NCBI RefSeq assembly: GCF_932526225.1
Contig: NC_064044.1
Location: 8,792,801-8,856,800, forward strand
Length of the DNA: 64,000 nt
Source: Nematostella vectensis
Taxonomy: Eukaryota; Cnidaria; Anthozoa; Actiniaria; Edwardsiidae
Direction of reading: 5' to 3'
Part shown: in pieces, positions 1 to 33,880 of the stretch
Layout: every line of letters starts with the position of its first letter
Numbering within the stretch: the stretch's first letter is position 1
Notes under the pieces: model-generated
Told to the model about the DNA's origin: nothing
Database searches by the model: none
Seen by the model: the letters and a program-made list of their open reading frames with translations, nothing else
Translations under genes and position numbers: made by a program

Positions 1-296
1 AATAAATACAAGACTGTTTGCTTGTTATCTGGGTGCCCTTATTTCGGTGTTTCTGGGTTTACTTCACTAACCACGCACACAGTCCTAATCATTTCATATC
101 ATCGACTAAGTAACGGATTAGAGAACAACAAAATAAATCACTTGCAAACACGCTCAAGCTTATGAATATTCGGTGAGTCTCTTAACTCTTACTCTTGAGC
201 CACTCTTGAGTAGAATATGCACAAGTCTCGAGTACTCTTAAGTGGATGTTATATTACTCTAGACCTGCACTGTAAGTGTCTGTTCTTCTTGTTAAG
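1..296. other. OGDH upstream intron sequence
   Basis: No coding match is visible upstream of the acceptor ending at 296. The stretch is read as the 3' part of an OGDH intron, because the exon at 297 starts mid-protein and in frame. Confidence 0.6.
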
Positions 297-3200
297 GTGA
301 TGAGCATTCTCCTTCATGGTGACGCTGCATTCTCAGGACAGGGCGTGGTCTACGAGACTTTCCATCTCAGTGCTCTACCCCACTACACCACACATGGGAC
401 AATACACATTGTGGTCAATAACCAGGTATGTAACTTCAATGATTGGTTTTCATGTTCTAATTTTACTTTTTATCCTTCAAGATGATATGTATTAAGCAAG
501 ATATATAAGCATGATAATCATGACTAAGCATCCGTAGCCAGGACTTTGAGTGGGGGGGGGGTGGTTACCCATTTAGCTGACCATATTCTCTTAGGTAGCT
601 CACACTAGCTCGCAGTGGTACTTCATTTTCTTTTATTAGGGCAGACCTCTCTGTTGAGTGTAGGGGGAGGGGTATTTCAAACCCCTCATCCCCCTGGCTA
701 CTGGCTTAAACCCAGGCATCCCGCTCCCCCCTTCCTCCCCATAATGTTGGGAGTGCCCTGCAATCCCTACCAGTACTTATTCTCTTTCCACTCTAAGGGC
801 AATTTCATGAATCTTGAATGTTCAAAGAAGTCACTATATAGATTTAGTCTCACTTCCTTTCAAGTCTGGATGTTGTATACTTACTTCTATACATTTGTGT
901 TGTGAAAATTTGGATTGAGAACTGTATCATCTACAAAATAGGTTTTGAAAATTCAGCTTGTAATAGATACACATACATGGTTTGTTTGATGTGTTTGTCT
1001 TGATCTTTTTATTCCAGATTGGCTTCACCACCGATCCACGCTACTCACGCTCTTCTGCATATTGTACTGATGTTGCCAAGGTTTTTAGACAGTCTCAGTT
1101 TATAACCTATCCACATAGTTAGAATAGACATAGTATTTTCTACCAAAATGTAGGTAGAAGACTCAAAGTGAAGCACTAGGCATATATGCTGGGTAATCCA
1201 GCATAACTAAGAATTCCAAAACATGCAGCCATAGTCAGTAAGAATAAATCATGTCACTGCTTAAATAGCTTCTAAATCCAGACTATTTTGCAGTACAGTG
1301 ATTTTCTTTCTATATCTGTTGTCTAGATAGTTTCAGTAAGCTAGTACTGCCAACTACTGATATTTTTTTAATGTTTTCTAGTTTTCTGACTGACCTTTGT
1401 ATTGTTTTTTGTACGCTTTCTGTGCATGTTATCTCAGGTTGTGGATGCTCCAATCTTCCACGTCAATGCAGATGACCCAGAGGCAGTAATGTATGTGTGC
1501 AAGGTGGCTGCTGAGTGGAGAGCAGAATTCAACAAAGATGTGGTTATTGACCTGGTAGGTTTTTGTCTGCATAAAGTACAGCCTGGAAGAAACTTAACAG
1601 CGTCGCACATGTTTTTGCTCATATTTTGAGTGTAGTGCATGTGCGGATTTTGCGTGTAAAACACTGAGTGTACTACACGATCGGTGTGAGTAGTTTTCCT
1701 TTGTTATGCAGGAATGTTGGCTATTGTTCGCTTGAATTTTTAATGCAGGCTGTACTGTAAGATGACTTAAAGTATCAGAAATCAGTAATAGATTTTGTTG
1801 TCTGCAAATGAGTTGGAAGTGTTCAAGTGAATTCATATTTTCCCTCCTTTCTTTAACATGAAGGTTTGCTATCGCCGTAATGGCCACAACGAGGGAGATA
1901 ACCCAATGTTCACTCAACCTCTCATGTACAAGCGCATCGCTAAGCAGACCCAGGTTCTCAACTCATACTCTGAAAAGCTGATAGCGGAGGGAATAGTGAC
2001 AAGCGCAGAGGTGCAGGAGGAGATTGCCAAGTACGAGAAGATCTGCGAAGAGGCCTTCATTGAGGCCAAGTCTGAAAAACGGGTGTTAAAAAATAGGGAC
2101 TGGTTGGATTCACCTTGGAAAGGTAAAGAGGGAGATATCATGGGCATACTCATAGGAGGAGATTTGTATAACTTTCCCTTATTAGGTGGATAAATGGATA
2201 ATTAACAGAGGCAAGCTCAAGAAGAAGAGGGAGAAGATGTATTCATCTATAAAAGTGACTTAAAACAGTGCCAAAAATTTCATTACCCAAAAAACACCCA
2301 GAACATTAGAAATTGTGTTACAATCTTGATTTATAAACAATATAACAAACGATTTAGGAACTATATGTGTTGGAATCATAAACTAGTACTTAGACTGACA
2401 GACAGGCTGAATTTCTCTTATAATAGCAGTCCACACTATACTAGTTACTAGCATGTTATACTAGTATGTTATACTAGTTATAGTATGTGCTTGACAGAGA
2501 CATTGCACAAGCGGCCTCGACATAAACAAATTGGTTGGTAGACTTTGGAGAGCATTGCACTTTACTGAATAGTGAAGCCTGGAAAGGCATTGCACTTTAC
2601 TAGACAGTAAAAGCTCAAAAGAGTCATTGCACATCAGCTTAGACAGACATACATTATCTTATACACACCATATGGGATTATAATAACAACTAAAAAACAC
2701 CAAGGATATTAGTATCTTACCACCACCCCCCCCCCCCCCCCCCCCTTCTACATAAAATTCTTTCATAGTTTTCTGTTACACTCCAGTCAAATTAGGCTCT
2801 TTCAAGCTACTTCACTTTGCTGAATAAAAATAAATACAGAAGTTATGATCAATTCATTGTTTCCAAAGAGCAACGGAAATCTTATTATAGTGGCTGTGCG
2901 CACATTTAACATTGTAAGGAGACTTTGCAACTGTGCAAGCTGCTTTACTTATAAGCCAAACCTTGTTCATGTGCTAGATACTGTTGTTAATAGATCTAAA
3001 TACATTCAACACTGTTTTGTTACAGGGTTCTTCCCCAAGAACTATGAAGTGACGGCCATCAAGCCAACTGGTATCACACTAGACAGGATCAAGCACATAG
3101 GCAAGACTTTCAGCACGCCCCCAGATGGAGACTTCAAAATCCATGGAGGTAATTCAATAAAAGAGAGTTTGTTTGTCCAGTAAATTTAAAACAGAACAAA

Positions 3201-6200
3201 GAAATTTGAATTTGTTAAAAGCACTTTTTAAGAGCTATTTACAAAAAGAATTCTATTTACAGTACATAGACGATCTCTAAATGCTGTCTTGTCTCTTATT
3301 TTCCTTAGTATTTATGTTGTACAAATTCTGTTCTTTCTCCTCCAGGTCTAAGGCGTATCCTGAAGGCCCGTGCTGATCTCTTGTCCAATGGCTATGTGGA
3401 CTGGGCAATGGGTGAAGCTCTAGCCTTCGGTTCACTGTTGATGGAGGGCATCCATGTCAGACTTAGTGGACAGGACGTCGAGCGCGGCACGTTTAGGTGA
3501 AAAACAAGCCACACCCATGATTTAGATTTATTCTTGACTCATAGGGAGTCATGCTCAAAGGGATACCAAAAACATACTTGTCACTTACTCCAAGACACAG
3601 AATCTTGGAGTCCTTCTTACAAGATCACCATACACATTCCTTGAGTACTAAGTCATGTCTGAGGAATACTGAATCAATCCAGATATTACTGAGCCTCCTC
3701 TAGATGATAAATAATCCTCATCAAATAGTATCGCACCAATCCAGACCTTGACGTTTCATTTATTGTGATTTGATTTGAATCTCCTAATTGTGCAAAGAAC
3801 TCTTTAAAAAAAATCGTAATGTAATTCAATGTTGTGGAGTACAATCAACTGTTTATTGTCAGCCTGGTAAGTTTCACCCTAGATTATAATTCTGCTACAT
3901 CAAGAACGAAAATATAATTTTTTTCTTTTTTCAGCCATCGCCACCACATTCTCCACTGCCAAGAGAAGGATAAGCTGTTGTACTGCCCCCTCAATGATTT
4001 AAGTGCAGACCAGGCCGTCTATACTGTTTGTAACAGCTCCCTCTCTGAGTATGCTGTACTAGGTAAGCCCCCTTAACCTTTTGGTAAGTGTCTTTGAGGA
4101 ACTTCACTTCTATATTCAATTCCTATCAAGATACTTTTAAAGTTACTGGATGTTTTCGGCCAGCAGAACATATCATAGAGCAAAGAGAGTCAATGAAAAA
4201 AATTGAAACATCTGTCTCCTTGTCAAAATATTTTTTGCCCTCAGCCATTGACATTCTTTCCCACAGGTTTTGAGCTTGGATTCAGTATGACCAACCCCTA
4301 TGCCCTGATTGTCTGGGAGGCCCAGTTTGGAGACTTCAACAACACTGCACAGGTAATAATATCACACTGGTAACACAACACTGTCCAGGTAACACAATGT
4401 TGCATAGATAACACTTTGCCACAGAGGTTACACAACATCACACATGAAGCACAACACCACACAATTTACACAACACTGCTCAGGTAACACAACACTGCTC
4501 AGGTAACAAAAAACTACTCAGGTAACACAACATCACACAGGTAGCACAACACCACACAGGTAGCACAACACCACACAGGTAACACAACACCACACAGGTA
4601 ACACAACACTACTCAGGTAACACAACACTACTCTGGTAACACAACACTACTCTGGTAACACAACACTGCTCAGGTAACATAACACCACTCTAGGTAACAC
4701 AGCACTGCTCAGGTAACACAACACTACTCAGGTAACACAACACTACTCAGGTAACACAACACTACTCAGGTAACACAACACTACTCAAGTAACATAACAC
4801 TACTCAGGTAACACAACACTACTCAAGTAACATAACACCACTCAGGTAACACAACACTGTTCAGGTAAAACAACACGGCGTAGTAATATTTACTTAGGTT
4901 GCTGTTGTTAGTTTTAAGGGATGACAGTGACAGATGTGATTTTACTGATGCTTTTTGTCCTCATAGTGCATCATCGACCAATTCATCAGCAGCGGTCAGG
5001 ACAAGTGGGTGCGTCAAACTGGTCTTGTCATGCTGCTGCCACATGGATATGAGGGCATGGTAAGTAATAACATCACCTTTTTGTCATGTGATAGCAAGAT
5101 ACCAAGCAAGCCATGTAACGTCTTTTTTTTGGAACACAACAAGCATAGCTTAGCTAAGACATCTTGCATACGGCATGGCCATCATTAGCATATTTTTTTC
5201 CTAGGTAGTGAAGAACCAAGTTGAATTGAGCTAAACAAAGTTGAACTGGGCTTGACAGATTTGACCCCGAGCTGAACACACGTTTTCAGTAGCAAATCTA
5301 GGGGGAGGGTTTAGGGGATTTTAAGCCCCCCTTTGGGCTGCCAGGAAGCCATATGTAACAAAACGATTACCCCCTCCCCCCTTTCTCACTGATTTAACCC
5401 CCCCCCCCCCCCCCCATTAGCGAAAAGCTAGATCCGCCCCTGGTTTCACCCATTGAATTTGACCTGAGTTAAGAATGAGTTTCACCTGAGCCAAACTCAG
5501 GTTCGATCTTTCTATATTGCTTTGTTACTTCTAGGGCCCCGAGCACTCAAGTGCGAGACCTGAACGATTCTTGCAGATGAGCAATGATGATCCTGATTTC
5601 TTCCCGGTGAGAACTTGGGTCTCTAAATAATGAGATTCTATTCACATGATTTCCTTCTAAGTCGCCTGTTGAACATTGATGTACTGTAGTGCAACCAGCA
5701 ACAAGGAATACTTATCTATGCATGTAATATTGATTTGGACATGGTTTGATTCCAGCCGGAAGGAGAACTCTTTGAGGTCAACCAGTTGATGAGTGCTAAT
5801 TGGCTGGTAAGAACTTCACTAAGCAATAAATCGAACAGGATTTGTAGAGGTAGATTATTATAAGTTTTAATAACAAGCGGTGGAGACTAGTGGTCTTTTC
5901 AGACAGCCCTTAGAGGAAGTAAATATATCGAATTCTTGATCATGGTTACATCTCAAAGAACAAGCATTTTAACCTGTAAAAGTATAAGTAAAAACCGGCT
6001 GGTGTTCTGTCTGAACATATTCTGAACAAATTCTACCACTGACTTTAATACGCATGCTTCTCAGGTTCTTAACTGCAGCACTCCTGCAAGTATGTTCCAC
6101 GCCCTTCGCCGACAGATGGCCATGGACTTCAGAAAGCCGGTGAGTTCTCAGACCTGTAACTTGTAAAGCCAGTCAGACCATAACCTGTGTTTTCCTGTGC

Positions 6201-8756
6201 TGAATAATTTCGATTGTCACAAATTCCTAGTCATTAGTTCCTAGCCCCCTGCGGTGCTCGCATGTCGCCTCGCTTCAGGGCCCCCGAAGGTCGCATTCTT
6301 ATCTTACCCTAGTGGACGTGTTGTCATTTTGTGTTCAGCTTGTGATCTTCACGCCAAAGAGTCTGCTTCGTTTGGAGGCGGCGAGGTCGCACGTGGACGA
6401 GATGGCAGACGGTGAGTTGCAAACATTGATTCACGTGTGGTTCCATGCGATCAAGTGTTCTGCTGGTGTTTTGACGTAGTATGGCTGTTTAATATATATT
6501 GAAGTACTGTACATAGCCTAACCATTTGATGCGGATGTCTATAAAAAGTGGCGGGTCATTAGGTGCCGTGGGTAACTCACAGTTTGGGTTTTTAAAGGAA
6601 CAAGCTTCCGGCGTATCATCCCCGATGAAGGCCCCGCCTCTGAAAATCCCGAGAAGGTGCGAAAACTACTCCTCTGCACTGGCAAGATCTACTATGAGCT
6701 GTTCAAGGAGCGGAGCAAGCGCGGGCTGACCGAAGATATCGCCATCACCCGCCTGGAACAGGTACGGCACTGATAATGTTAGGAGAGTGGGATAGCGAAA
6801 TGCTGAGAGAGATATGGCAGGGATAGGGAAATGATATAGCGAAAGGCTGAGAGAGATATGGCAGGGCTAGGGAAATGATATAGCGAAAGGCTGAGAGAGA
6901 TATGACAGGGCTAGGGAAATGATATAGCGAAAGGCTGAGAGAGATATGACAGGGCTAGGAATATGATATAGCGAAATGCTGAGAGAGATATGGCATCGGT
7001 TGGGTTAGGGGAGTGGGATAGCGAAAGGCTGAGAGAAATGGCAGGGCTAGGAATATGATATAGCGAAAGGCTGAGAGAGATATGGCATCGGTTGGGCTAG
7101 GAGAGTGGGATAGCGAAAGGCTGAGAGAGATATGGCAGGGCTAGGAAAATAATATAGCGAAAGGCTGAGAGAGATATGGCAGGGCTAGAAAAATTATATA
7201 GTGAAAGGCTGAGAGAGATATGGCAGGGCTAGGAATATATTATCGCGAAAGGCTGAGAGATATATGGCATCGGTTGGGCTAGGACAGTGGGATAGCGAAA
7301 GGTTGAGAGAGATACGGCATCGGTTGGGCTAGGAGAGTAGGATAGGGAAAGCCTAAGAGAAATATGGCGTTTAGGAGAGTTATCTAGCGAAAATCGGAGA
7401 AGGATATGGCATTGGTAGGGCTAGGGGAGTGTGATAGTGAAAGAGATGAGATGTACAGCCTGGGTAGGGCTAAGAGAGATATGGCGTCGTTAGAGCTAGG
7501 AGAGTAGCTTGGCGAAAGGAAGAAAGATATGGCGTTGGTAGGGGTAGGAAAATAGGTTGGAGAGGCTGAAAGAGATATGGCGTTGGTAGGGCTAGGAGTC
7601 GGCTAGCAAAAGGCCAACAAGAGGTCTGCAGCGTTGTTAGGGCTAGGAGAGTGAAGTAATGACAGGCCATGAGCCTAAGTATTAGGTATTATGGGGATAG
7701 GGTAGATCGGGTAGCGGTAGGTTTTGGAGAAAGTCTCGTTGCTGGCGGAATTGTGAGGGAGAAGTAGTATGGATAGTTGTCCTTATCCTGTCCCGTTCCG
7801 TGCGATTCCAGATCAGTCCATTCCCGTTCGACCTCCTGAAGGCCGAGGCTCACAAGTACAGGAACGCGGAGATCGTGTGGGCCCAGGAAGAGCCCAAGAA
7901 CATGGGCTACTGGGGCTATGTCAGGCCCCGACTCGAGACCACGGTCGGCAAGACGGGCAAGATCAGGTGAATGACGTTACTTCCGGTCTGACGAGTCACG
8001 TGACTTGGGTTTTTTTTTTCATTATGACGCATGCGTAAACGCAAGTAGGGGCTTGGACAAAATAGCAAGTGTAAGAAAGCAGCCATTTTTATCGTCTGAC
8101 TTGGCAAAGTTCTTATAATATTTTCGATTGATTGATTTTATTTATTTGATTTTTTTTTTAAAGTTTGTTTTTCGATGGTAAATTAGATAATACTTTACAT
8201 AATTTTCAGTGAAAACATAACAAGTTAGTTGCTCTTCAGTATATTTATTCATCTTTATTCCCTTATTTAAAACTAGTATGCAACTCTACTACGTTTACCC
8301 GCCGGCGACTACTCGCAATGCACTAAAAAATCACGACTAATACACACGTGGTCGTTTTTAAAGTGTACTCGGCTCTTCTTCGTCCACCCGTCCGCAAGTA
8401 CTCGACGGAAACCCTGGACATGTCTAATACACTTCTCTTCCTGATCGTTTTTAGCTGTATAAAGTGTACTCGGAACTACTTCGTCCATCTGTCGGAAAAC
8501 ACTCGCACGACGCTCTGCACTTGTATATTACCCTTCTCTTCATGGTTTCCTGATCGTTTTGTTGTATAAAATGTGGTCGGGTCTACTTCGTCCACCCATC
8601 GGCGAGTACTCGCACGACATTCGCAACACTTGTCTAATATCCTTCCCTCTATCTTACAGCTATGCCGGGCGAGCTACTTCTGCGTCGACAGCTACTGGCA
8701 ACAAGCACCAACACACGTCAGAACAGGAGGAACTGATCAAGAACGCCCTCGACTAG
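297..8756 (+). CDS. OGDH: 2-oxoglutarate dehydrogenase E1 component, C-terminal 611 residues (partial, 5' end outside window)
   Basis: Thiamine-diphosphate-dependent E1 subunit of the mitochondrial 2-oxoglutarate dehydrogenase complex (TCA cycle). Sixteen exons join in frame with GT-AG borders: 297-425, 1018-1080, 1438-1554, 1864-2122, 3026-3148, 3346-3496, 3935-4062, 4267-4352, 4967-5059, 5535-5606, 5756-5806, 6065-6139, 6339-6411, 6598-6761, 7812-7966, 8660-8756 (stop TAG 8754-8756). The first visible exon holds the ThDP motif, GDAAF through to VVNN. Later blocks typical of the family include [55 protein letters not shown] and SPFPFDLL. The N-terminal exons (roughly 400 residues in the human protein) lie upstream. 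The exon-2 donor (GTTTTT) is weak. The match runs to the end of the protein, so OGDH/OGDHL rather than DHTKD1 is the best fit. Introns 8, 14 and 15 hold tandem arrays. Confidence 0.96.
4353..4880. repeat. Minisatellite in OGDH intron 8, unit about 19-20 bp, built on the exon-8 donor
   Basis: About 25 imperfect copies of a unit of the form GTAACACAACACTRCTCAG. The array starts at the donor of the exon ending at 4352. The last 15 or so exon bases plus donor (AACAACACTGCACAG then GTAATA) are themselves a copy of the unit, so most repeats carry a CAG/GTAA donor-like site. The array decays around 4870. Confidence 0.9.
5283..5443. mobile_element. Degenerate short foldback/MITE-like element in an OGDH intron
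   Basis: The left end, around AGCAAATCTAGGGGG, pairs imperfectly with the right end, GCTAGATCCGCCCCTGG. G-rich and C-rich runs lie between them. The ends resemble the CAGGGGCGGATCTAGC-type termini seen in other invertebrate MITEs. No internal gene is present. Confidence 0.35.
6774..7660. repeat. Minisatellite in OGDH intron 14
   Basis: Irregular tandem copies of a unit of about 45-60 bp with core GATAGCGAAAGGCTGAGAGAG ATATGGCAGGGCTAGG and variants (ATGGCATCGGTTGGGCTAGG). It begins about 13 bp after the donor at 6762 and decays towards 7660. Unlike intron 8, no exon sequence is included in the unit. Confidence 0.85.
8290..8640. repeat. Three diverged tandem copies (about 103 bp) before the last OGDH exon
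   Basis: Copies start near 8362, 8464 and 8569 and share AAAGTGTACTCGG, CTACTTCGTCCA and TACTCGCACGAC blocks. The final exon (8660) has a loosely similar AGCTATG...GCTACTTC stretch. Derivation from the exon start is possible but not convincing. Confidence 0.6.
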
Positions 8757-10206
8757 CGGCTCTTGCGTGGATATCCCCGGAATTTTAGGATCGTTTTATC
8801 TTGACTTTTATCAACTAAATCTAAGTATCACTCCAAGTCTGGCTCATTTCTCCTCCCCTGGATGAATTACGAATTGTTTTACTTGGTATCTCGTGTTAAG
8901 TAAAGTAGTAAACTCTTAGTGGGTTTGAGGTGTATACTTCTGCGTATTATTAAGTATAAAGACTATCTCGAATTACTAAAGCAAGAAATTGATTTTCGCG
9001 CTTACTATAGAAGCTAATTTAATTATTTGGCTCGGTTTGCTTCGTATCTAGTTTTGATTTACGAGGGATGTAAATAGAACGATGGGATAGAGGTAGTTAC
9101 AAAACAGTCTCGGTGTGATCCAAATAACTAAATAACTGAATAACCTTAAAACTATTTTCTGAGAGAATGCAATACGATAGCTTTGTCTGTCTGTATTTTA
9201 CCGACCGAGAAAGAAATAATTGAATAGATGATTTTAGTGTTGTGAGTTTGTTTTCTAGAACCTTAAGGCCTGGCTAAACACGCAAACATGTTTGTCAAAC
9301 ATTGAAATCGAATACTCGCGCCAGCATGTTTGGCGAAGTGGCTAAACACAAAAAACATTTTCATAAAACATGCGCGTGCGCATGGCGAAGTGGCTAAACA
9401 CAAAAAACATTTTCATAAAACATGCGCGTGCGCATGGCGAAGTGGCTAAACACAAAAAACATTTTCATAAAACACGCGCGTGCGCGCGCACTTTTTCCGT
9501 TATGATTACGCGAGAAATCAAAGTGAAGCCATGGGAATTTCGAGGGGTGATTGGATAAAATCACGAAGCGCGCGCAATGTTTTGTTTGATGAGTGGCTAA
9601 ACGATAAAACATTTTTGTTCAACGCAAATGTTTGATGAAAATGTTTCGATCTAGTTCAAACATCTGTACTTGTTGTGGGAGCCAATTGAGTGCCATGTTC
9701 TTAGGTTCTTAGCCGTGTCTTGTGGTAACGCCACGCATAGCTCGTGAGACGTGAGGGAACAATGTCGAGGTCGGTCCGGACTATCCGGGTCGACCTTCAA
9801 GAGTGATGTGATCGTCCCGCGTGCGCGCAAATATGTGACTTCTTCATTGCGCGAGTGATTGCGCACAAGACTCGATCTCGTTCGCACGTGACTTCGTCCC
9901 TCGTAAAACCCATAGTGAAAATTTCAAAATTACAAGACCCTGAGGACGAGGTCGAATCTCATCCCCATATTTCCCCCAAACCGAAACGCAATGCTATAAG
10001 CGGGCTTTTGCGCGTTTAACTTGCATTGTTGTGATGCATGCAAAACTACCCAAATTTGTTTGCTTCATTAATACTCTCATAGCTTAAAATAGCCCTTTGT
10101 AACCAGGTAGTTCACTGCCATTTGCACAAATTCAAGCTTGTCTTAGTTTTTTTGTCCCTGTGTCGAGCCCGGACGAGGTGGACTGGGAATGCTTGCTCAT
10201 TCCATC
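8757..10206. other. OGDH 3' UTR and OGDH-METAP1 intergenic region
   Basis: Contains the OGDH 3' UTR, for which I see no canonical AATAAA, then a MITE at about 9268-9665, then the METAP1 promoter and 5' UTR. No protein-coding similarity was recognised. Upstream ATG 10189 is in frame with METAP1 but is not needed. Confidence 0.6.
9268..9665. mobile_element. MITE copy 1 (AAGGCCTGGCTAAACA termini), truncated on the right, with internal tandem duplication
   Basis: The left end AAGGCCTGGCTAAACAC followed by AAACATGTTTGTCAAAC matches both termini of the element at 49016-49395. Internally a block of about 53 bp (GTGGCTAAACACAAAAAAC, then CATGCGCGTGCGCATGGCG) is repeated three times. The right side matches the other copy in reverse orientation up to about 9680, then similarity stops before the terminal repeat. 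Confidence 0.75.
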
Positions 10207-23731
<13,525 letters not shown>

Positions 23732-25286
23732 TTCTTTTTGTGTCTGTGCATAGTCTGTAGCTGATCTAAAATAGCATACAAAGTGGACTTTACAGATGAA
23801 GCTATAGAAAATGCTGTCAAGTCCTTCTTTCAAGGAATTTTGGAGTCAAGATTATTTTCGTCCATGTTTTGGATCAGCTGTTGCCCACCAATCTGTGGCA
23901 TTTTGGATGTGTGCGGAACGTTGCCAAAACGGTCTATTAGAGGGCTGCCCATTTTTTAGTTCAGATATACCCCGCAAGGAGGCCTTAATGGTACCCCAAA
24001 ACAGTGTTAAGCCAAGGTCAAGGAAAGCAAATGTCAGTGAGATCAATAAATTTTCAAGTTAGTGTATCTTTACACGGGAACGACAAGGGTGAATCCAATA
24101 AGGGGAGGCGAAGGCAAGAATCTTAAGGGGGGATTCATTTCTTTCTTGATTTTCTTTTATTTCTTCACATTTTAAAGAAAAATCTCTGAATCTCTGGGAA
24201 GCAATAGGGTTGGCCCTACAGGGCCACATGGTGTAACATTAAGAAGCCTGTCTTTTCCCTAGAGCATAAAAATTCACAAATTGCAACTGACTTACTTGTT
24301 TGATCAGGCTAAGCAAGGTTTACCAAAGTTTTGCTGGTAGGGTGGGTAGTTCAACTAAGGGTGACTTTGTATTTATATAGTGCCAGAGGTTACAATTGAA
24401 TTAGGAAATTAGATAACAACTTGAAGTACACAAACACCACCATGGTGAAAGATATACGTATATAACAATATGGAACTTTTTGACATTATGTTGTCTGCTA
24501 CACACCTTGCTTGGGGCTAAGATAATGGATGACATAAGTTTTGTTATGGAAGACAAAACTGACACCTGTATTTTGTTAGTGTTTGTATCTTATAGGAGGT
24601 ACATCATCAGTCACATAGGAAGCTTTACACTTTTAACATCATATAGAAAGATTAATGGACTACTTAAGATATATAGCAAATGGTTTTCATTAACCGGTGA
24701 ACCATGTGTATATCAAAGAGTATTAGTTCAAAAAGTTACAACAAAGAAATTAGTATGTGTTAATGAGGTCAATGCAAACCACTCTATAGCTGAAGTAAAA
24801 CAAATGAGATGCTTTCACAAAATATTTTATTTTCTCTTTTATTTCATTAATCAAACAATCTGTTCCTTATCTTTCATTGATGTTCTATTATTGAGCCAAG
24901 CTTGTCTTCTGTAAGACAAAAAAAGAGTTTTAAATTTTGCATTAAACCCTAAAGGAAGCATATAACTGTTTGTCCGATCAATTGTCCATCTTTTTGTCTT
25001 GTGTCTATTTGATGGATTGACCTCTTGTCCATTTGTCTGTCTGTCTGACCGTCTCAAAAGTTACATATCTTTTGTAACAAAAAGCCAGAATAAACCAAGA
25101 AAAATCCAACCTACAGGGTGTATCTGCACTTATCTATCACTCATTCTTGCTCCATTTGTTTACATGCATGCTAGAGAGTCTCCCTCTCCCTGGGTTCCCA
25201 AATATGGGACTGCAAAGTATGCTGGTCTCCAAGCATATTTTTAGAGTTATAGTTTTGACATTTCACTCACCATTCTAGATAACTTT
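23732..25286. other. Convergent METAP1-ADH5 intergenic / 3' UTR region
   Basis: Holds the 3' UTRs of both convergent genes. A plus-strand AATAAA at 24045-24050 suits METAP1. Minus-strand AATAAA motifs (TTTATT on the plus strand) at 24826-24831 and 24838-24843 could serve ADH5. A 144-codon open frame at 24480-24914 has no recognised similarity and lies antisense to the likely ADH5 3' UTR. Confidence 0.55.
24045..24050 (+). terminator. Candidate METAP1 polyadenylation signal
   Basis: Canonical AATAAA 314 bp after the METAP1 stop, in the right orientation, and the first clear one downstream. Not confirmed by transcript data. Confidence 0.5.
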
Positions 25287-32471
<7,185 letters not shown>

Positions 32472-32600
32472 GTTTGCCCCAGGTGAAAGTGTAAACCTTC
32501 TAAACTTCTGCAAACTGATATTTGTACTTTTATGGAGGGCCGAATTAACTAACTCCGAGGGCGAGATCTACTAGGCGTTACTTGATAAGGCCAGAATCTC

Positions 32601-32737
32601 GTACCCAGTCGCTTAGAGAGCTTGAGAGGCAAAATGAGGGCGCGCAATGCGTTGAGGAGGGGGAAGGAAGAAAAAGATTTTCCTTCCCCCTCCCCATAAC
32701 GCATTGCGCGCCCTTATATTAATTAGCGACTGGGTAC
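32601..32737. mobile_element. 137-bp foldback (MITE-like) element
   Basis: The ends GTACCCAGTCGCT and AGCGACTGGGTAC are exact inverted repeats. Inner arms also pair: GGGCGCGCAATGCGTTG with AACGCATTGCGCGCCC, and GGGGGAAGGAA with TTCCTTCCCCC, around a short AT centre. Sits about 130 bp upstream of the ADH5 start codon. Confidence 0.8.
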
Positions 32738-33080
32738 AAGTCTGTGATAAGGCGGAACGCTCATATCATAAGCCATCACATACTATCATTTATTATACCC
32801 TCATCCACCATCATTTCCCCTCATCAACCCTAATCTAACCTCACCAATCATCACCAACCCTCTACTACCGTAATAAGCTCTCAGTTACTATCATCAACCA
32901 TCATGATTCCACATCATTTAACCTCATCATAGCTGTCAACTCTCAAGATTTTGAACCTTTTTCAAACCTTTTCTTGAAAATATCCATACATTTACTGTAT
33001 TTTTCTGCATTATGGCTATCTTGGCACTTCTGATGGATTCACTGTATTTTCTCAAGATTTTTCCTAGTGAGGTTGACAGA

Positions 33081-33880
33081 CATGCCTCATCAACCATCAT
33101 CATACCCTATCAACCCTCATCATACCCTATCAACCCTCATCATACCCTATCAACCCTCATCATACCCTATCAACCCTCATCATACCCTATCAACCCTCAT
33201 CATACCCTATCAACCCTCATCATACCCTATCAACCCTCATCAGCTCGCATTTACTCTCGTCAACCCTCATCATACCCTATCAACCCTCATCATACCCTAT
33301 CAACCCTCATCATACCCTATCAACCCTCATCATACCCTATCAACCCTCATCATACCCTATCAACCCTCATCATACCCTATCAACCCTCATCATACCCTAT
33401 CAACCCTCATCATACCCTATCAACCCTCATCATACCCTATCAACCCTTATCATACCCTATCAACCCTCATCATACCCTATCAACCCTCATCAGCTCGCAT
33501 TTACTCTCGTCAACCCTCATCATACCCTATCAACCCTCATCAGCTCGCATTTACCCTCATCAACCCTCATCATACCCTATCAACCCTCATCATACCCTAT
33601 CAACCCTCATCATACCCTATCAACCATCATCATACCCTATCAACCCTCATCATACCCTATCAACCCTCATCATACCCTATCAACCCTCATCATACCCTAT
33701 CAACCATCATCATACCCTATCAACCCTCATCATACCCTATCAACCCTCATCATACCCTATCAACCCTCATCATACCCTATCAACCCTCATCATACCCTAT
33801 CAACCCTTATCATACCCTATCAACCCTCATCATACCCTATCAACCCTCATCAGCTCGCATTTACTCTCGTCAACCCTCAT
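33081..33880. repeat. Minisatellite, 20-bp unit, about 38 copies
   Basis: Near-perfect copies of CATCATACCCTATCAACCCT with periodic interruptions of a GCTCGCATTTACTCTCGTC type. Larger blocks (unit plus interruption) are themselves repeated. The degenerate flank at 32770-32950 looks like older copies. Long open frames in it are artefacts. Confidence 0.97.

Noticed and set aside
297-8756. DHTKD1 (2-oxoadipate dehydrogenase E1) instead of OGDH
   Set aside because: C-terminal blocks and residue spacing follow OGDH throughout from GHNE to the end.
24480-24914. 144-codon plus-strand ORF with hydrophobic stretches
   Set aside because: AT-rich 3' UTR sequence of a convergent gene pair, no recognised family, no splice context.
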